Assembly (NCBI GenBank): GCA_003255065.1
Contig: QAOA01007106.1
Span: forward strand, 240,829 to 304,828
DNA length: 64,000 bases
Source: Cercis canadensis
Lineage: Eukaryota > Streptophyta > Magnoliopsida > Fabales > Fabaceae
Reading direction: 5' to 3'
Part shown: piece by piece, positions 9,779-21,155 of the stretch
Layout: the number at the start of each line of letters is the position of its first letter
How positions within the stretch are numbered: the first letter of the stretch is position 1
Program-made: the position numbers and the translations under genes
Notes under the pieces: generated by a model
What the model was told of the DNA's origin: nothing
What the model saw: the letters and a program-made list of their open reading frames with translations, nothing else
Databases searched by the model: none

Positions 9779-12700
9779 TGTCGCAACGTCCCTTTTTAGC
9801 AGCGCGAAGCGGAGCAGCGAAACCCCCCCATGAGAAAAATAAAAAGTATAAGAATCCATAATATGATGCAAAAGAATGGATTCGCCACCAATCGTTTTAT
9901 TCCATTTTTAGATAAATGAAATGGTGCGATTGGACACCTAAAAGATTTGGTCTATGTTCAGAGTTTGGATTCGGGGGTTGATTATGTGTAGGGAAGGTAT
10001 TAGCACCTTACGACGTCCGTTCTTAGAACGGTTACCTACTTAATCTTTTGTTATCTCTTAAAGTGAATTAAATTGGTCCTAACAATGTGTTTAAAATAGA
10101 GTAATATTTGGTTAGGTCCTAAAAATATGCCTCAAGACTATTAGGTAGAGTTCGTGATTGTCATTACAATCCTCTCCCAATCTATTCCATCATAAGCAAG
10201 TTTAACATTTTTTATTATTCAAGTAATAACTACAAAATACAATTCATTATGCATGTTAGAAAGATGAATTTAAGATTTGTGGCAAAAGATTTTTATTGGA
10301 GGTATTTCTTTAGCCCACCAGTACATCTGGAAAGGTTAAAAGGACACTCCTCACCTCTGGAAGGTCAAAGAGTCACTGTCATTACAGCTATCTTCAATTA
10401 TTCCATCGTCGGTACTTTAATCCACATTTTAAAGTAAATAAAAGCATGATATTATGCATAGATAAATTTTTTGGAGAATTATGCATAGAAAAGATTTTAT
10501 CAAAAGTTAACCTCAAGCCCTATTAGTATCTCTGGCAAAACTAAAGAAACCCCTTTACCTCCGAAATGTCAAAATATCGCTATCATTATAGCTAAATTTT
10601 GACTATTCCCTCATCGGTAATCTCAATCTAGCATAGGTAAAAAAATGATGACGAAATGTAATGAGATGTATCATAATGCAACAAATAAATGGTAGAAAAA
10701 TATTATTTAAAAAGATAAAGCAATATTGAGAATCTTATTGGCCACACCAGTACCTCTGGCATAACCAAAAAAATTATCCCTCACCTCAGGAACATTAGAA
10801 AACAATTGTCAACACAATTATTTCCTAACTTAATCCGTCATCGGTCTTTGATTTTCTAAAAAGGAAGGGAAAATGACTAGGTATAATACGAAATGCATAA
10901 CACATGTAATATAAACAAGATAAAATAAATTAATATATAAAAAAGATAAATAAACATGATAATAACAATATGCAAAGAACAAATAAATAAATTACAATGG
11001 CCAAAAATAAAACATGAGTCATAAATAAATGAGCTCAAAGAAAAGCTAAAACTAAATACATTAAATAATATAACTCTTAAGTAAAACAATAGACTTAACT
11101 CCAAAAATAAGAATAAATAAATAAAAAAAAGTGTAATTCAATTAAAAGAATCAAAGCCTAAAAAGTAATGCATTTCCATTGTTTAATGATTAATTAAAGA
11201 AAAATGGTCAAATTTGAATATATACAAACAAAACTACCAAAAGCTAAAAAAAACATCATGCAAGCTAGTATATCTTGATATTTATAATAAAATACATATA
11301 CTAATACTTAATAAAAACAAATAAATGGCTTTTAAAATTTGGACTGGGCTTATGTTGAAGCAAAGGAAATAAAAAAAACACACAAGAGGCCATTACAAGG
11401 GCCCAAACCGAAATAGCCTCAACATGGAAGGAACTAATGGGCTGGTTCTACATCAGGGCCCAACCAAACTAAGCTGAAATGAAGACTAATGGACTAGCAC
11501 TAATGTGGCCCACGAAAATTCAACTAGCCCAAATAAATGACTTAAGCCCAAATGAAAATCAAAAACTAAAACCCAAAACAAAACAAAATAAATAAACCCA
11601 AATCAAATAAAGAAAAGCCTAAATAAAGAAACTACCCATGACCCAATCGGTCATAACAAAACATAACCACCCCATTAATAATAAAAGGTCCACATATACA
11701 CTAGAAATAGGACTTAGTCAAAGAACTTTAAAAGAAAGAAATCAAAAACAAGATCACCATAGACACACGAGAAGAAGCAGAGAGGAGAGAGGAGGAAGGA
11801 AGGGAAAAACGCAGCACCTCACCTCTTGGCCTTGGGGGTTCAAAAATCTGGTTCTAACCCATTGACCAGTGTGCCCAGGTAAGGGTTTTTCTCTCTACTT
11901 CATCATTTAACTCAAAATTTCTCTCTTTCTCTCTCTATTTCTCCCATTAGGTTCTATATCTCTCTCTAAATAATTGGTCTCTCTCTCTCTCTAAAAGGGG
12001 ATTCCTCTCTCTACTTGGGGTTTCTCTTTACCTTGGGGTTTCCCTCTTGCTGAAAAATGACTGGTTTAAGGGTAGAATTAATTTTTGGCTTCTCTTCCCT
12101 AATTCGGTCTCTTTCTCTTAAAAGTTTTTTTTTTTTTCTTTTGCTAAAAATACAGAGAGTGAGAATGGAGTTTGACCAACTTATGAAAAAAAATGAAATT
12201 ATTAACATGTTGAATATATTATAGTGCAACCAAAATGGAAATTTAGCAGGGGAATTAAAAAAATTAAACCATGAGATAATGCTAATACTTGAATTGATGA
12301 ACTGTATTATCTGATTTCCTTTTCAATTCTCGGAGTATTATTTTTCTTGCCTGTGCTACTGGATGTTATCTCTATTTGTTTTAGAGTTTCTGAACTCTCT
12401 GCTTGTTTCTCTCTATGTTGGTATTGCTCTTGTTTATTTTTATAGACATATATTTGTGCAAGTTGCACTGATATGGGTTGACGATTTCCTGCTTTCAAGC
12501 TGCCAAGGCATGGCTGGGAGGAGTGACCGGACTGGGGAATAGCATTTCACAGCAATGGGGTTGCTGCTTTGCGTGTTACATTCAACAACATTTATTTCTT
12601 CTCTGCTTTTATTTTATTTTTATGTTATTCATTTGTAATAATAATTTTTTTTGTATTTTTATATTCTTTAAGCTATTTTTTTTTTGTGATTTTTGTTAGC

Positions 12701-12827
12701 ATTTCAGTATTTTTAGCTATATTTGTTTTATTTTGTAGTATTGAAATATTTCAATTGAACACACAAAAATATGGTTCCAAAGACCATGATCCCAAAAATA
12801 ATCCATGTACAAATTTGGGTGTCAACA
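9779..12827 (-). repeat. 5' LTR of the Tat-type element
   Basis: On the minus strand the LTR starts TGTTGACACCCAAATTTG and ends ACGTTGCGACA, directly before the PBS, giving 3,049 bases with TG...CA ends. The U5 part contains the phrases 'ggacgtcgtaaggtgctaat' and 'cgattggtggcgaatcc', which are typical of this lineage. Internal features are a diverged tandem repeat (10130-10865), A-rich stretches and a CTCTCT-rich tract (11890-12110). Its partner LTR is outside the window, so insertion age cannot be estimated. Confidence 0.8.
10130..10865. repeat. Diverged tandem repeats inside the Tat LTR
   Basis: Three clear units of about 210 bases (near 10310, 10525 and 10740), and a weaker one near 10140, share the words 'cctctgg', 'cacctc', 'tcattacagct' and 'ccatcgtcggt' in the same order. 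They are separated by A+T-rich spacers. Comparable arrays are common in Tat LTRs, but unit number and divergence differ between families. Confidence 0.7.
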
Positions 12828-13053
12828 GCACCCATAGAAAAGTAATCCACAATGATTTCCTTTGACCTATCAAGTTTCAGGGCAATCAGAGATAAAAGGT
12901 CCATACACAATTCTAGCCAAGGTATACCCTTATTCAAGCAAATTTCAAAGGGAAATAGGGTAAAACTATACACAAATCACAAAGATTAACACAGGGATCT
13001 TGAAATTATCAAATAACATTCACAATCTCTGGCAACGATGCGAAAATTTTGCT
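12828..13053 (-). mobile_element. Leader and degenerate PBS of a second Ty3 element (Gypsy-B)
   Basis: Reading the minus strand from 13053, the sequence AGCAAAATTTTCGCATCG followed by TTGCCAGAGA is a decayed form of the 'aaattttggcgccgttgccgggga' type of junction that follows the 5' LTR of many plant Ty3 elements. The rest is leader with no supported gene. It abuts the edge of the Tat LTR at 12827, so the Tat element probably inserted into the body of Gypsy-B. Confidence 0.55.
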
Positions 13054-13228
13054 TGGATTATCATGTTCTGACAAAATTAATACCAAACCCCTATAAAGAG
13101 TGCAATACAAGGCTAATCCGGATCGTCTATCAAGGAATGCAATGATTAATTGGTAATTTCAAGATTACAAATTAGAAATTTTCAAACACAAATTATATTA
13201 CTGAATGCAAGGCGCAGAATTAAACAGA
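13054..13228 (-). repeat. Gypsy-B 5' LTR, 3' portion (interrupted)
   Basis: This 175-base piece ends (minus strand) in GATAATCCA directly before the degenerate PBS. On its other side it is cut by the terminal inverted repeat of Harbinger-1 after the bases AGA. Its continuation lies at 29990-31042. Confidence 0.65.
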
Positions 13229-13545
13229 AGGGGCGTTTGGTATAGGGATTTTTTTTTAGTTCCTGGGAAACATCATTCCTGGGAATCTTGTTCCCAGGAA
13301 TCTTAAAATTTGTGTTTGGTTGGCCATAAACATTCTTGAGAATGTTGAATATTTATTCTTGGGAGTCTTACAATTCATGTTTGGTTCAAATGCTATTTTC
13401 CTGGGAATCTTGGTTATTTTTCCAAAAATACCTCTATAAAAAATTTAGATGAATAAATAAATAAATTACTATTATATATCATTTTTATAGTGAGACTCAT
13501 TTATAACAAGTAATATAAAAAAAAGTACATTTTTTATGCACAAAT
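13229..13545. repeat. Harbinger-1 left terminal region
   Basis: This 317-base region includes the TIR and is closely matched, in inverted orientation, by 63305-63574 at the end of Harbinger-2. The match runs from the TIR through the CTGGGAA-rich words and the A+T-rich block to 'gcacaaatgga', where similarity stops abruptly. Confidence 0.8.
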
Positions 13546-14557
13546 GGATACATGTATAAAGAAACCTATCTAATGCACTTTTGCAAGTGATTATTAGAAT
13601 CATGTCAAATATAACATGTCCAAAAAAGAAATAGTTTGGATCAGCATCATTGCTTATGCTATCTTATCATCTCACAACTTCCAAAAAGTTGTGTTGTACT
13701 AAAAAGAAATGTCATTGCTTTTTTATTTATCTATCACTATTAGCTTTTAACTTTTTATATTAGAGTCCAAAGTTAGACACATGGAAGGATGAAACTTGAA
13801 AGATAAAAAATTAAATTAGACAGTGACAACTTCAAACTCAGAAATTCAAAGTAACATGAAAGTGTTTGCAATGTACACTTCATTTTTCTTTTTCTGTTGC
13901 CATTTGATATAATATTTTGGAAGATAAACTTTCATTCACATATAACAAATCAGGATATGAATAGCTCACTGAATTTTGATAAATAGAGCACAAGCGTAAA
14001 AAATGGTAAAAGGGAACTGTTTCTATGCAAAAATCAGGCATCAGTCTTATTCTCATGCTGATTATCATATTATTACATCTACTTTCTTTTCTTCCTCATT
14101 TGGATCCTCCAAAAGCGACCATAGAGTAAACCAAACACACACAGCAAAATACCCATCAACCCCAGAGCTCTTCTTATATTCTCATCATCAATATTGATGG
14201 CAGCCAGATTAAAGATCCAAAAGAGAGCAATACAGAAGGGGATGAAAGTTATAGTATGAACATACATGTTACCAAACCCAAGTGTCTCCTTGTTCCATCC
14301 AAAGATGCAAAAACTACAGAAAAGAAAAAGATATGTAATAAGTGAAAGACTGAAGAGCAAGGCTGACCACTATAGTTAATAAGTATGATTACACAAAAGA
14401 TGAAGAATCTTCCAACAACTAGATTAGCCATGAGCTGTCAATGATGAACCATGTTCGTGTAGCAGAAAGCAAAGCACACCAGAAGCAAAGAAACTATGCA
14501 GAGAGAAAGAGAGCAGAAAATGTAAATTGTATTGTAGAACTTATCTACTTGAATGAA
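13546..14557. other. Cargo region of Harbinger-1 between terminus and Myb ORF
   Basis: This stretch of about 1 kb has no counterpart in Harbinger-2. Its left edge is where terminal homology stops, and its right edge is where homology downstream of the Myb ORF stops. It contains the PLAC8/DUF2985-like fragment (14079-14431). The remainder is A+T-rich with no supported gene. Confidence 0.6.
14079..14431 (-). pseudogene. Captured host gene fragment: PLAC8/DUF2985-type membrane protein
   Basis: Two overlapping minus-strand frames give one membrane-protein fragment broken by a frameshift near 14300. The first frame (14431-14249) reads VVGRFFIFCVIILINYSG and then VFHLLHIFFFSVVFASL. The second (14360-14079) reads GWNKETLGFGNMYVH, IFNLAAINIDDENIRRALG and LLYGRFWRIQMRKKRK. 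These phrases are characteristic of plant PLAC8-family proteins with a DUF2985 segment, which are multi-pass membrane proteins of poorly known role. There is no start codon context, no complete gene and no flanking exon. The fragment lies about 850 bases inside the TIR of Harbinger-1 and is absent from Harbinger-2. I infer capture by the element; a host fragment already present before insertion is ruled out by the flanking Harbinger sequence on both sides. Confidence 0.7.
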
Positions 14558-14788
14558 ATGAATTCAACTTAATACATTCTGAGTCATAGTCTACCAATAT
14601 AACATTTTTTGGTATGCCACCAGAAAAATAAGAGCTACATTCAGTCAAGGTTCATGTAAATTATTTCTCCACTAGAAATGCAAACATCAAGGAAAATACA
14701 TAAAAATAGAATTTTATCAAATATCAATAACAAACATAATTCAGTCAAGGATTTTGAGCCAATATTTGTGCCACCAACCGCCCCTTGG

Positions 14789-15745
14789 CTACAGGATCCA
14801 CCAATCCTTACATAATATCATATCAGCTCGTATTCTTTCGTCAGTAGTTAGACCTTCTATCTTTAGTAACTCTTCAAAGATTGACATTCTCCTTTTACTA
14901 CCCTCACCTTCATGCTTAAAACAAGTAGTTGGGTCCTTAATGTTCTCACCACTTTTCTCATAAATTGTACCAAACCTATCAATACTCTCAACAACCATTT
15001 CAATTAATGTCCCCTCAGACCTATCTCTTTTTTTTACCCTTACCACTAGTTGTCCCACTTGCTTGTCCTCTAGTCTCTTGTCTAGTGTCAGTGGTTTGTC
15101 TTTGTTCAGTTTCAGCAACAGAATCTAGTGGCTCATCTTCTCCAAGATGGATTTCAACATCATCTTCAGCTTCAGTTTCCCTGTCCATTGCTTCCACAAC
15201 ATCTGTTGTATCCTCTGCATTATTTCCAGTGGCAGAATCCTTGCCAAAAATTGGCCCCAATACATCAAAGTAAGGGAATGGCTTATTGTAAATCCCTCTA
15301 GCATTAGGATGAGACTGCAAAATAGAACAATTTTAAAAATTAATTGAAGAATAAATTATAGTAAAGAAAAAATATAACATAAGCTAATGTCATATATTAC
15401 CTTTATCCAATCCTTGAATATTTCTTGCTCAACAACAATCATCTTGCCTTTGTCATTCCAACCAAATCCACTACCGCCCCTAGGCCCCATCATTTCACAT
15501 ATTGTAGTATAGTGCTTCTTCAATTGCTTAATCCTCGACTCAATATGAGGGCTAGCTCTCAAGGTATAGCCAGGCAACTTCTCAACCACCATCTTCTCCA
15601 ATTGCTTAGAAAAACCAGGTCTGAATCCATTGTCTCCTCTCCATGTTGGCCCAATTTCAACTAGACACTCAATAAGTATTGCTTCTTATTGTGAGTTCCA
15701 TATATGGTTATTAAGTTTTCCTGTGGGTTGTCCATTGGCTGCCAT
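14789..15745 (-). pseudogene. Myb/SANT-like protein of Harbinger-1 (ORF1)
   Basis: From ATG at 15745 the first exon encodes a Myb/SANT-like (Myb_DNA-bind_3 type) domain: conserved Trp residues in HIWNS and TWRGDNGF, then RIKQLKKHYTTICEMMG and GFGWNDKGKMI. An intron of about 80 bases follows (from the gt after WIK, near 15400). The second exon gives HPNARGIYNKPFPYFDVLG, an acidic stretch and a Lys-rich tail. The protein would bind the element ends together with the transposase, as in the two-protein PIF/Harbinger system. A TAA stop after WNSQ in the first exon, and further phase changes between 15118 and 15021, break it. Its orientation and its position downstream of the transposase match the copy at 60583-61760. 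Confidence 0.8.
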
Positions 15746-16128
15746 CTAGTGAAGGCAAAAAGAAATCAAAGTAAATAACATAAAAGGCAGAAAGATTACA
15801 CTTAGCCAGAGAAGGCATCTTTTGAGCCTCCAAGAAGGATACTGAAGCATCAAATTGGTAGTTAAGTGGACTATCCACTTTTATAAAGACAGTTTACAAA
15901 TTATATTTCATAATGAAAGAACCATCCATAATTGTCAATTATTACAACACCATGAAAATAAAAGTTGCAAATAGAATTGTCAATTGTTACACCACCATGA
16001 AAATAAAAATTGCAAATAGAATTGTCAATTATTACACCACCATGAAAATAAAAGATGCAAACATAATAAAAGAGCCATCTAAATTATCAATTTTATTAAA
16101 CTTGTCCCCTCCATATGTTGAACATCTG

Positions 16129-17438
16129 CTAAGCAAGCTCATCTCTCCAAAGTGTCCAAGCATCAGATGTCTCTACATAAGTTATCCTATCAGCTTGCAA
16201 AAATTCTTCATTCTCTTCCACGTCCAATATAGTATATTCTAAAGGGTTCACTGTCATCTCTTTTCTTATGTGATTATGAAGGAAGCAACATGCAGTTATT
16301 ATCTTGCATTGTGTTTTAACAGGATAGAATGACTTAGCTCTTATAATTCCCCAACGTCCCTTCAATAAGCCAAAACACCTTTCTATGACATTTCTAGCTA
16401 AAGAGTGTTTCATGTTGAAAAATTCTTATGGTGTTGTAAGTTGTGCTCCTTGCCTCCACCCACTAAGATGATATTTTTGCCCTCCATAAGGTGCAAGGAA
16501 TCCATCCCCATTCATATAGCCAGCATTACACAAGTAATAATAGCCTAAAAAAAATAACCAGCACTTATAAATCATATAAAGAACTACGAACTTAATTTAA
16601 CCACAACCAAATTAGACACTCCCAAATAAATTAAAATACCTTTAGGAACCCTCAATCCATTCATACGATATATAGCATCTTTGAGGACCCTAGAATTTGT
16701 AGTTGATCCTTCCCCTCCAACCAATACATAGATAAATTGTAAATCTTGAGAACAAACCACTAAGACATTTGTTGCTGTTTCACCCTTCCTGGTTCGATAT
16801 CTAGGGTTATCAGCTTCTAAGACATCTACCTTAATGTATGTCCCATCTAGAGCTTGTAAACAATTCTATTGAAAAAAAAAAGTCATGTGTTATTAGCCAT
16901 TATTTCTTGATTAATAAAATAACATTACCTAAACTTTAAAAACATCTATCACTACCTTAAACCATTTCCATCGTTCATTAGTTAAATCTTTAAGGATTGG
17001 CTCAGGTTGTTTAAGTAACTCTCCATGACATCGCAACAAAGCATGCAAGACTTTGTTGAACTACCCACTGATCGTTTCACCAGACCTTATGAATTGTCTC
17101 TTAATTACTCTATTTTTAACATCGTGAGCCAAAATGTGCAGAAAACTTGCAACCATCTCTTCTACACACAAGTGCCTAGTTGGTTCAAGGTTCCCAATAG
17201 TTTTCAGTAACTCACACAATTTATAAAAGCACCTCCTATCCATCCTTGTATTTTCGATACAAGCTATATCATTGATATAAATTATCCTATGAAAATTGAC
17301 ATCTCTAATTATAGCCCTACTATGACAATCCAAAAAACAAAGATTCATCACGAACAAAGATAATTGATTCATCATCTGCAAGTGTGTAATCAGCAAAATG
17401 ATGAGCCTTTGCTTCCTTGTATGCCGTAACCTTGCCAT
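16129..17438 (-). pseudogene. PIF/Harbinger transposase of Harbinger-1 (DDE_Tnp_4 type)
   Basis: Three exons fit the sequence: 17438-16956, 16865-16640 and 16544-16129, all with GT..AG introns. Exon 1 starts MARLRHTRKQ and carries the N-terminal helical region with FYKLCELLKTIGNLEPTRH. Exon 2 has the first catalytic Asp in [15 protein letters not shown]. Exon 3 has the second site in YLCNAGYMNGDGFLAPYGG and the catalytic Glu in RNVIERCFGLLKGRWG. At the second site Asn stands where relatives, including Harbinger-2, have Asp. Stops lie after ETISG in exon 1 and after LTTP in exon 3, and the final TAG is where the other copy reads CAG. The protein is therefore dead by several independent changes. 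Confidence 0.88.
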
Positions 17439-18200
17439 AATCTAACATAAAATGAAATGAAATGAAATAGCATACGTGTCATTAATAATGCAACAAGAAA
17501 CCAGAAACAAGAATAAAAAAATACAAATACATGTGATAGGAACAAACAACTAGCCACTTGAAGAGCAAAAAATGTCGCAAGATGGAAAGGATGTTATTGG
17601 TAAAAAAAGAAACCAACTAGAGTGAGGAACCCTTGAGAATATTTTGGATTGAAAGAAATTAGTGACTAGGGGACCATGAGATCTGAAAAGGTGTTTTTTA
17701 AATATCTTTGCCCCAACCCCTTAACCAAGAAAAAGGCAGTACCTTAACCAAGAAAAAGGCAGTAACCAATGACACTAAATTTACTGACCAACCAAATCTT
17801 CTGAGGTATTAACAAAACTTTTTAAGAGATATACAGGTGTAGGGAAAATAAAGAAAGAGAAAAACTGATAATCCTTGATAAATAGAAGTGGAAAAGGCAA
17901 GTCATATGGCATAAGAAATTGGAAAGGAAGGAATGGGATTATGGGAAATGAGGAGGTGGAGAAACTAGAATGAGGTTTCTGGGGGAATTTAGTAAAGAGT
18001 ATTACCATTAGAAAATTCATACAACACAAAACCGTGGAAAAGTATGAGGACTAAGGCAGAATATTTAAACCAAAAACTGAAGTTTCTTAGTTCAGATTAG
18101 TAGCTTTAAATTGTAATCATTGACTCATTGTCAGGTTAGCTAACTAAACAAGATTTGTACCAATGATAGAGAAAATACAAATCAACAACCTATATCACAC
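17439..18200. other. Upstream/intron region of the Harbinger-1 transposase
   Basis: No gene is supported. The part next to the transposase start (about 17440-17590) matches, inverted, the region just upstream of the second copy (about 58830-58969), including 'gctcttcaagtggctagttg' words. It is probably the large 5' intron of the transposase gene, since the likely 5' exon lies near the right TIR. Confidence 0.5.
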
Positions 18201-18203
18201 TTT

Positions 18204-18690
18204 CACTACAAGAAAATTGCTAAATTCCAACGAAACTTTTCTGTTGGAATTTAGCCAAATTCCGTTGGAATTTTGGATTCCAATGGTAATTCCAACGGAA
18301 TTAGTGTCGTTGGAATTAAGACCGTTGGACTTGCAAAATTTCAACGGAACAAAAATTCCAACGGAATTCTACCATTGGAATTAAAATTTGGGGAAAAAAT
18401 TCCCACGAAAAATTCCAACTGTATTTTTACCGTTGGAATTATTTACCAAAATTTCAATGGTAATTCCAACGGTAATTTACCGTTGGAATAATTAAAAAAA
18501 AAAAATTCCAACTGTAGCTTCTGTTGGAATTACTGTGGGAATTATTTTTTCATTTTTTTAAAAATTTAAAAAAATTAATTAAAAACATAATTACCGTTGG
18601 AATTTTGGTTTTTATTAATATTTTATTAAATTTGGATAAAATTGTAAAAAAAATTCCATTGGAAAATACCTTTGGAATTTTTGTAAATCA
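18204..18690. repeat. Left subterminal repeat array of the CACTA element
   Basis: More than a dozen copies of TTCCAACGGAATT or its complement, with variants (CCGTTGGAATT, TTCCAATGG), lie in both orientations. The mirror array is at 26180-26450. Such motifs bind TnpA-like proteins in known CACTA elements. Confidence 0.85.
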
Positions 18691-18906
18691 ATAACATGAC
18701 CATTTTGTTTATTTTTTATGCCAAATCCAACAAAATAGTAAAACAATAGAACAACAAAACATATTCATAACTGTGCAAAAGTATCAAGTATCTCAAAAAT
18801 ATATAAATCAAAAGGAAGAAAATATGTAATATCCAATCATCAAGTAAAGAAACTTAAAACATAGTTAGAAAAACAAATGAACTCCTAAAAATTGCTTAGA
18901 AGCATC

Positions 18907-19230
18907 TCACAAATGCTCATCATCCTCATCATCTTCATTGCTCAGAAGCATAGTCGGAGCAGCCTCAGAGTTGTTATGTCCTGCATGCATGTGACTGGTG
19001 ATATATCCTTTCAGTGTGGCCATCTCTCTCTCTAGTTGTGCAAACCGGTATGCACTAGCTCTAAGTGTGTTCAACTCCTCCTCATATTGTGCAAATCGGT
19101 CATCTCAAGTACGTTGTTCCTCCAATTGGGCCTCAAGAACTGCAATACGCTATTGGATCTGGGTAAGCTTATCAGTGTTGGGCGCAGTGGCGGTAGACTG
19201 AGACCCGAACCTGTTGAACTCGAACCCGGA
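18907..19230 (-). pseudogene. C-terminal exon of a Transposase_24-like (Ptta/En/Spm) protein
   Basis: Minus-strand translation gives a Gln-rich helical tail: EFNRFGSQSTATAPNTD, a TAG stop after LTQIQ, then RIAVLEAQLEEQRT, another stop, LNTLRASAYRFAQLERE and an acidic end DDEDDEHL before TGA. A coiled-coil tail with ARLEAQLEE-like repeats is typical of plant Ptta/En/Spm ORF2 proteins, which help the main transposase bind subterminal repeats. Both internal stops can be explained by C-to-T changes (CAG or CGA). The rest of the protein is absent. Confidence 0.6.
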
Positions 19231-20788
19231 TGAAGAATAAAAAAATCAAAATAGCTGGAGATGGAATTAAGGTAAGTCAGTGCTTTGTCTTTTTATTGCT
19301 CTTTCTCCCCCCTCTTTCTCTCTCTCCCCCATACAAAAAAAAGAGGAACCCTTGTGTTGCTTGAGTTTATGACAAATAGTACGTAATAGTGAAAATTGTT
19401 ATACAACAGTGCTTATTTACGAAGAAGTAACCAGCTTCTTTACCAATGCATTTCAAAATCTATGAGCGGTTAAGCTCGGAAATTAACCAGCCACTACAGA
19501 GAAGTAAAACAAATCAGAACCTCCCCAAACCTCTAAACGTAAGAAGTTAACAGAATCACAATCATGAACACTTAGACTAATATAAAAGCTTCTAATTCAG
19601 CTAATTGAGTTTCTTACTCCATTCATCCTTATCAACATTTAAATCCCAAAGGTAATTTGTTCCGTTGGAAAACAAACATTTTTCTTGGTTTATTCATGTA
19701 ATTCTGTGTTCATTGAATAAGTTTTGCATGCTTCTCCAAGATAAAGCTCATAGTTTGAGCTGCAAACTAACCCATGAGCCGTAACATCACTAGAACAGCA
19801 TGTATATAATTATTACTTCTATTAGCTTAGCTGAAGTTCCTTTCACCTCTATTAACTGGAAAATTGATGTTTACAAGGTTTGATGTACAAGTCTAGTCCA
19901 CATTACATACATAATTGCTTCCGCCTCAATGTGATTTCACCATGTTGACTACAAGTTTACCAGCAAATGCCTACCCAAAAGCAGCCAGTAATCTTGGTAA
20001 TACTAGCCCATATGATGTCTAAATTTAGTTCATTGCTTGAAATATATTCCTAACATATTTACCAGCAATGGTCAAATAATTTTTAAGAGGCTACAACCAT
20101 AACAATGGCATAAACAAGCCGACATGTCATCTTAAATGCCAAAAGAAAAAGAAAGAAAGAAACAGAACTCTTTACATATTAACAATGCCGCAATTCAAAC
20201 TATTTCAACAATAATCCTTAAATGCCAAGACTTATACATGTCACAGAACGAAGCTAATTGAAACAGCAATATGCTGGAAATGTGGGGTTTATTAGTTGGC
20301 AAATGGTGGAAATATATAAGTTAGTCAAATGCAACAGTATAAGGCAATACACTATAAAGCAAAGCGTTTGGTAATGAAAAATCCCCTTTCATACTTGTTA
20401 TTATTAGTTTGGTTTTGGGAGTGCTAGCTAATGTCCCACTGTAGCTATATTGGTTCAATTATCTCTCACTATAGCTATGTCAAATCTTTATATTCGACTA
20501 CAATGAACAACAAGGAGCATAAAATAAAAAGGAAAAAAAAAAAAGGGAAGCTATCCAGACCACCACTATTTCATATGTCAATAAGCTAATCCATCAGAAA
20601 TCATATATCATGTAGCAGTATCTATAATTTATGGAAAAAACCAAATTGTTCCAACATATTAGCACTGCATGACAACACAAGTAAAATCACGCCATACAAT
20701 GCACTATGTTCTACTCAGACTAGATTCAAGAAAGAGAACATTATGAGGAACTTCTGATACCTGCAGTTCCCAGCTTCAATACTAATTA
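19231..20788. other. CACTA interior, no gene recognised
   Basis: A+T-rich sequence between the Transposase_24 tail and the Copia insertion. It probably represents intron or former coding sequence of the CACTA element. No ORF with a recognisable domain, RNA gene or TIR was seen. Confidence 0.4.
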
Positions 20789-20793
20789 ATAAC

Positions 20794-21107
20794 TATTGAC
20801 TATAACACTAATATACCAGTTAGTGTATATTAGTAATATACCAGTTAGTATTAGTTACAGTAGCATATGCGTATCAGTTAGCATTAGTTACATAGCAGAA
20901 GGTTAGTTTTGTAATTAGCTTTACATGAAGTGACTCAGCATGCAGTTATAAATGTCAGGCTGCACCTCTTGCCACGTGGATCATCTATCACGTGTCATAA
21001 CAAACTTGTAACTGAACTCTGCTCAATCCATTCTATATAAGGATGGCAGTTTATTCATTTCAGAATTATCAATAATCAAATTCAGCTTTACTTCTCAATT
21101 CACAATA
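20794..21107 (+). repeat. 5' LTR of the Copia element
   Basis: The LTR starts TATTGACTATAAC and ends CACAATA, so its ends are TATTG...CAATA, a perfect 5-base inverted repeat but not the usual TG...CA. The boundaries are set by the matching ATAAC flanks. A TATA box (TATATAA, 21034-21040) and tandem words 'accagttagt(a/g)tattag' occur inside. Confidence 0.9.
20971..21040 (+). promoter_or_regulatory. Promoter region of the Copia LTR: two ACGT-core boxes and a TATA box
   Basis: The palindrome CCACGTGG (20972-20979) and CACGTGTC (20989-20996) are G-box/ABRE-type ACGT-core sites, followed about 40 bases later by TATATAA. This arrangement resembles stress- or ABA-responsive plant promoters. The same sites are present in the 3' LTR. 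Activity is inferred, not shown. Confidence 0.6.
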
Positions 21108-21119
21108 TGGTATCAGAGC
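21108..21119 (+). promoter_or_regulatory. Primer-binding site of the Copia element
   Basis: TGGTATCAGAGC is complementary to the 3' end of initiator tRNA-Met, the standard plant Copia primer. It begins at the base directly after the LTR. Confidence 0.9.
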
Positions 21120-21155
21120 ATTCACTTTTCTGTAGAGTCTAACCATCATTCAATC

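Larger units (their letters stand above)
483..12827 (-). mobile_element. Tat/Ogre-type Ty3 (Gypsy) LTR retrotransposon, defective, 3' part missing
   Basis: Read on the minus strand, the order is: 5' LTR (9779-12827), PBS, extra ORF1 (about 8937-7252), gag (6827-4057), aspartic protease (4044-3220), G-patch-like segment, RT, RNase H, integrase (to about 483). An extra ORF ahead of gag, a 3-kb LTR, a D-N-G protease motif, a probable second RNase H with the sequence AEYEA, and a PBS beginning TTGGCGACTCC are all features of the Tat/Ogre branch. Coding is broken by many stops and frameshifts, the RT has an internal deletion and the integrase stops early. No 3' LTR lies in the window. The element is therefore non-functional. 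The right LTR edge is the end of GGTGTCAACA; the expected 5-base target duplication cannot be checked because the other end is outside. Confidence 0.88.

Noticed and set aside
11880..12030. CT-repeat tract as a CRISPR-like or regulatory array
   Set aside because: It is a simple CTCTCT microsatellite inside an LTR; there are no spacers of constant length, and CRISPR arrays are not expected in plant nuclear DNA.
20800..21101. Copia LTR with conventional TG...CA ends (TGAC...CACA)
   Set aside because: The flanks would then be ACTAT and ATAAT, which do not match, whereas TATTG...CAATA gives exact ATAAC duplications.
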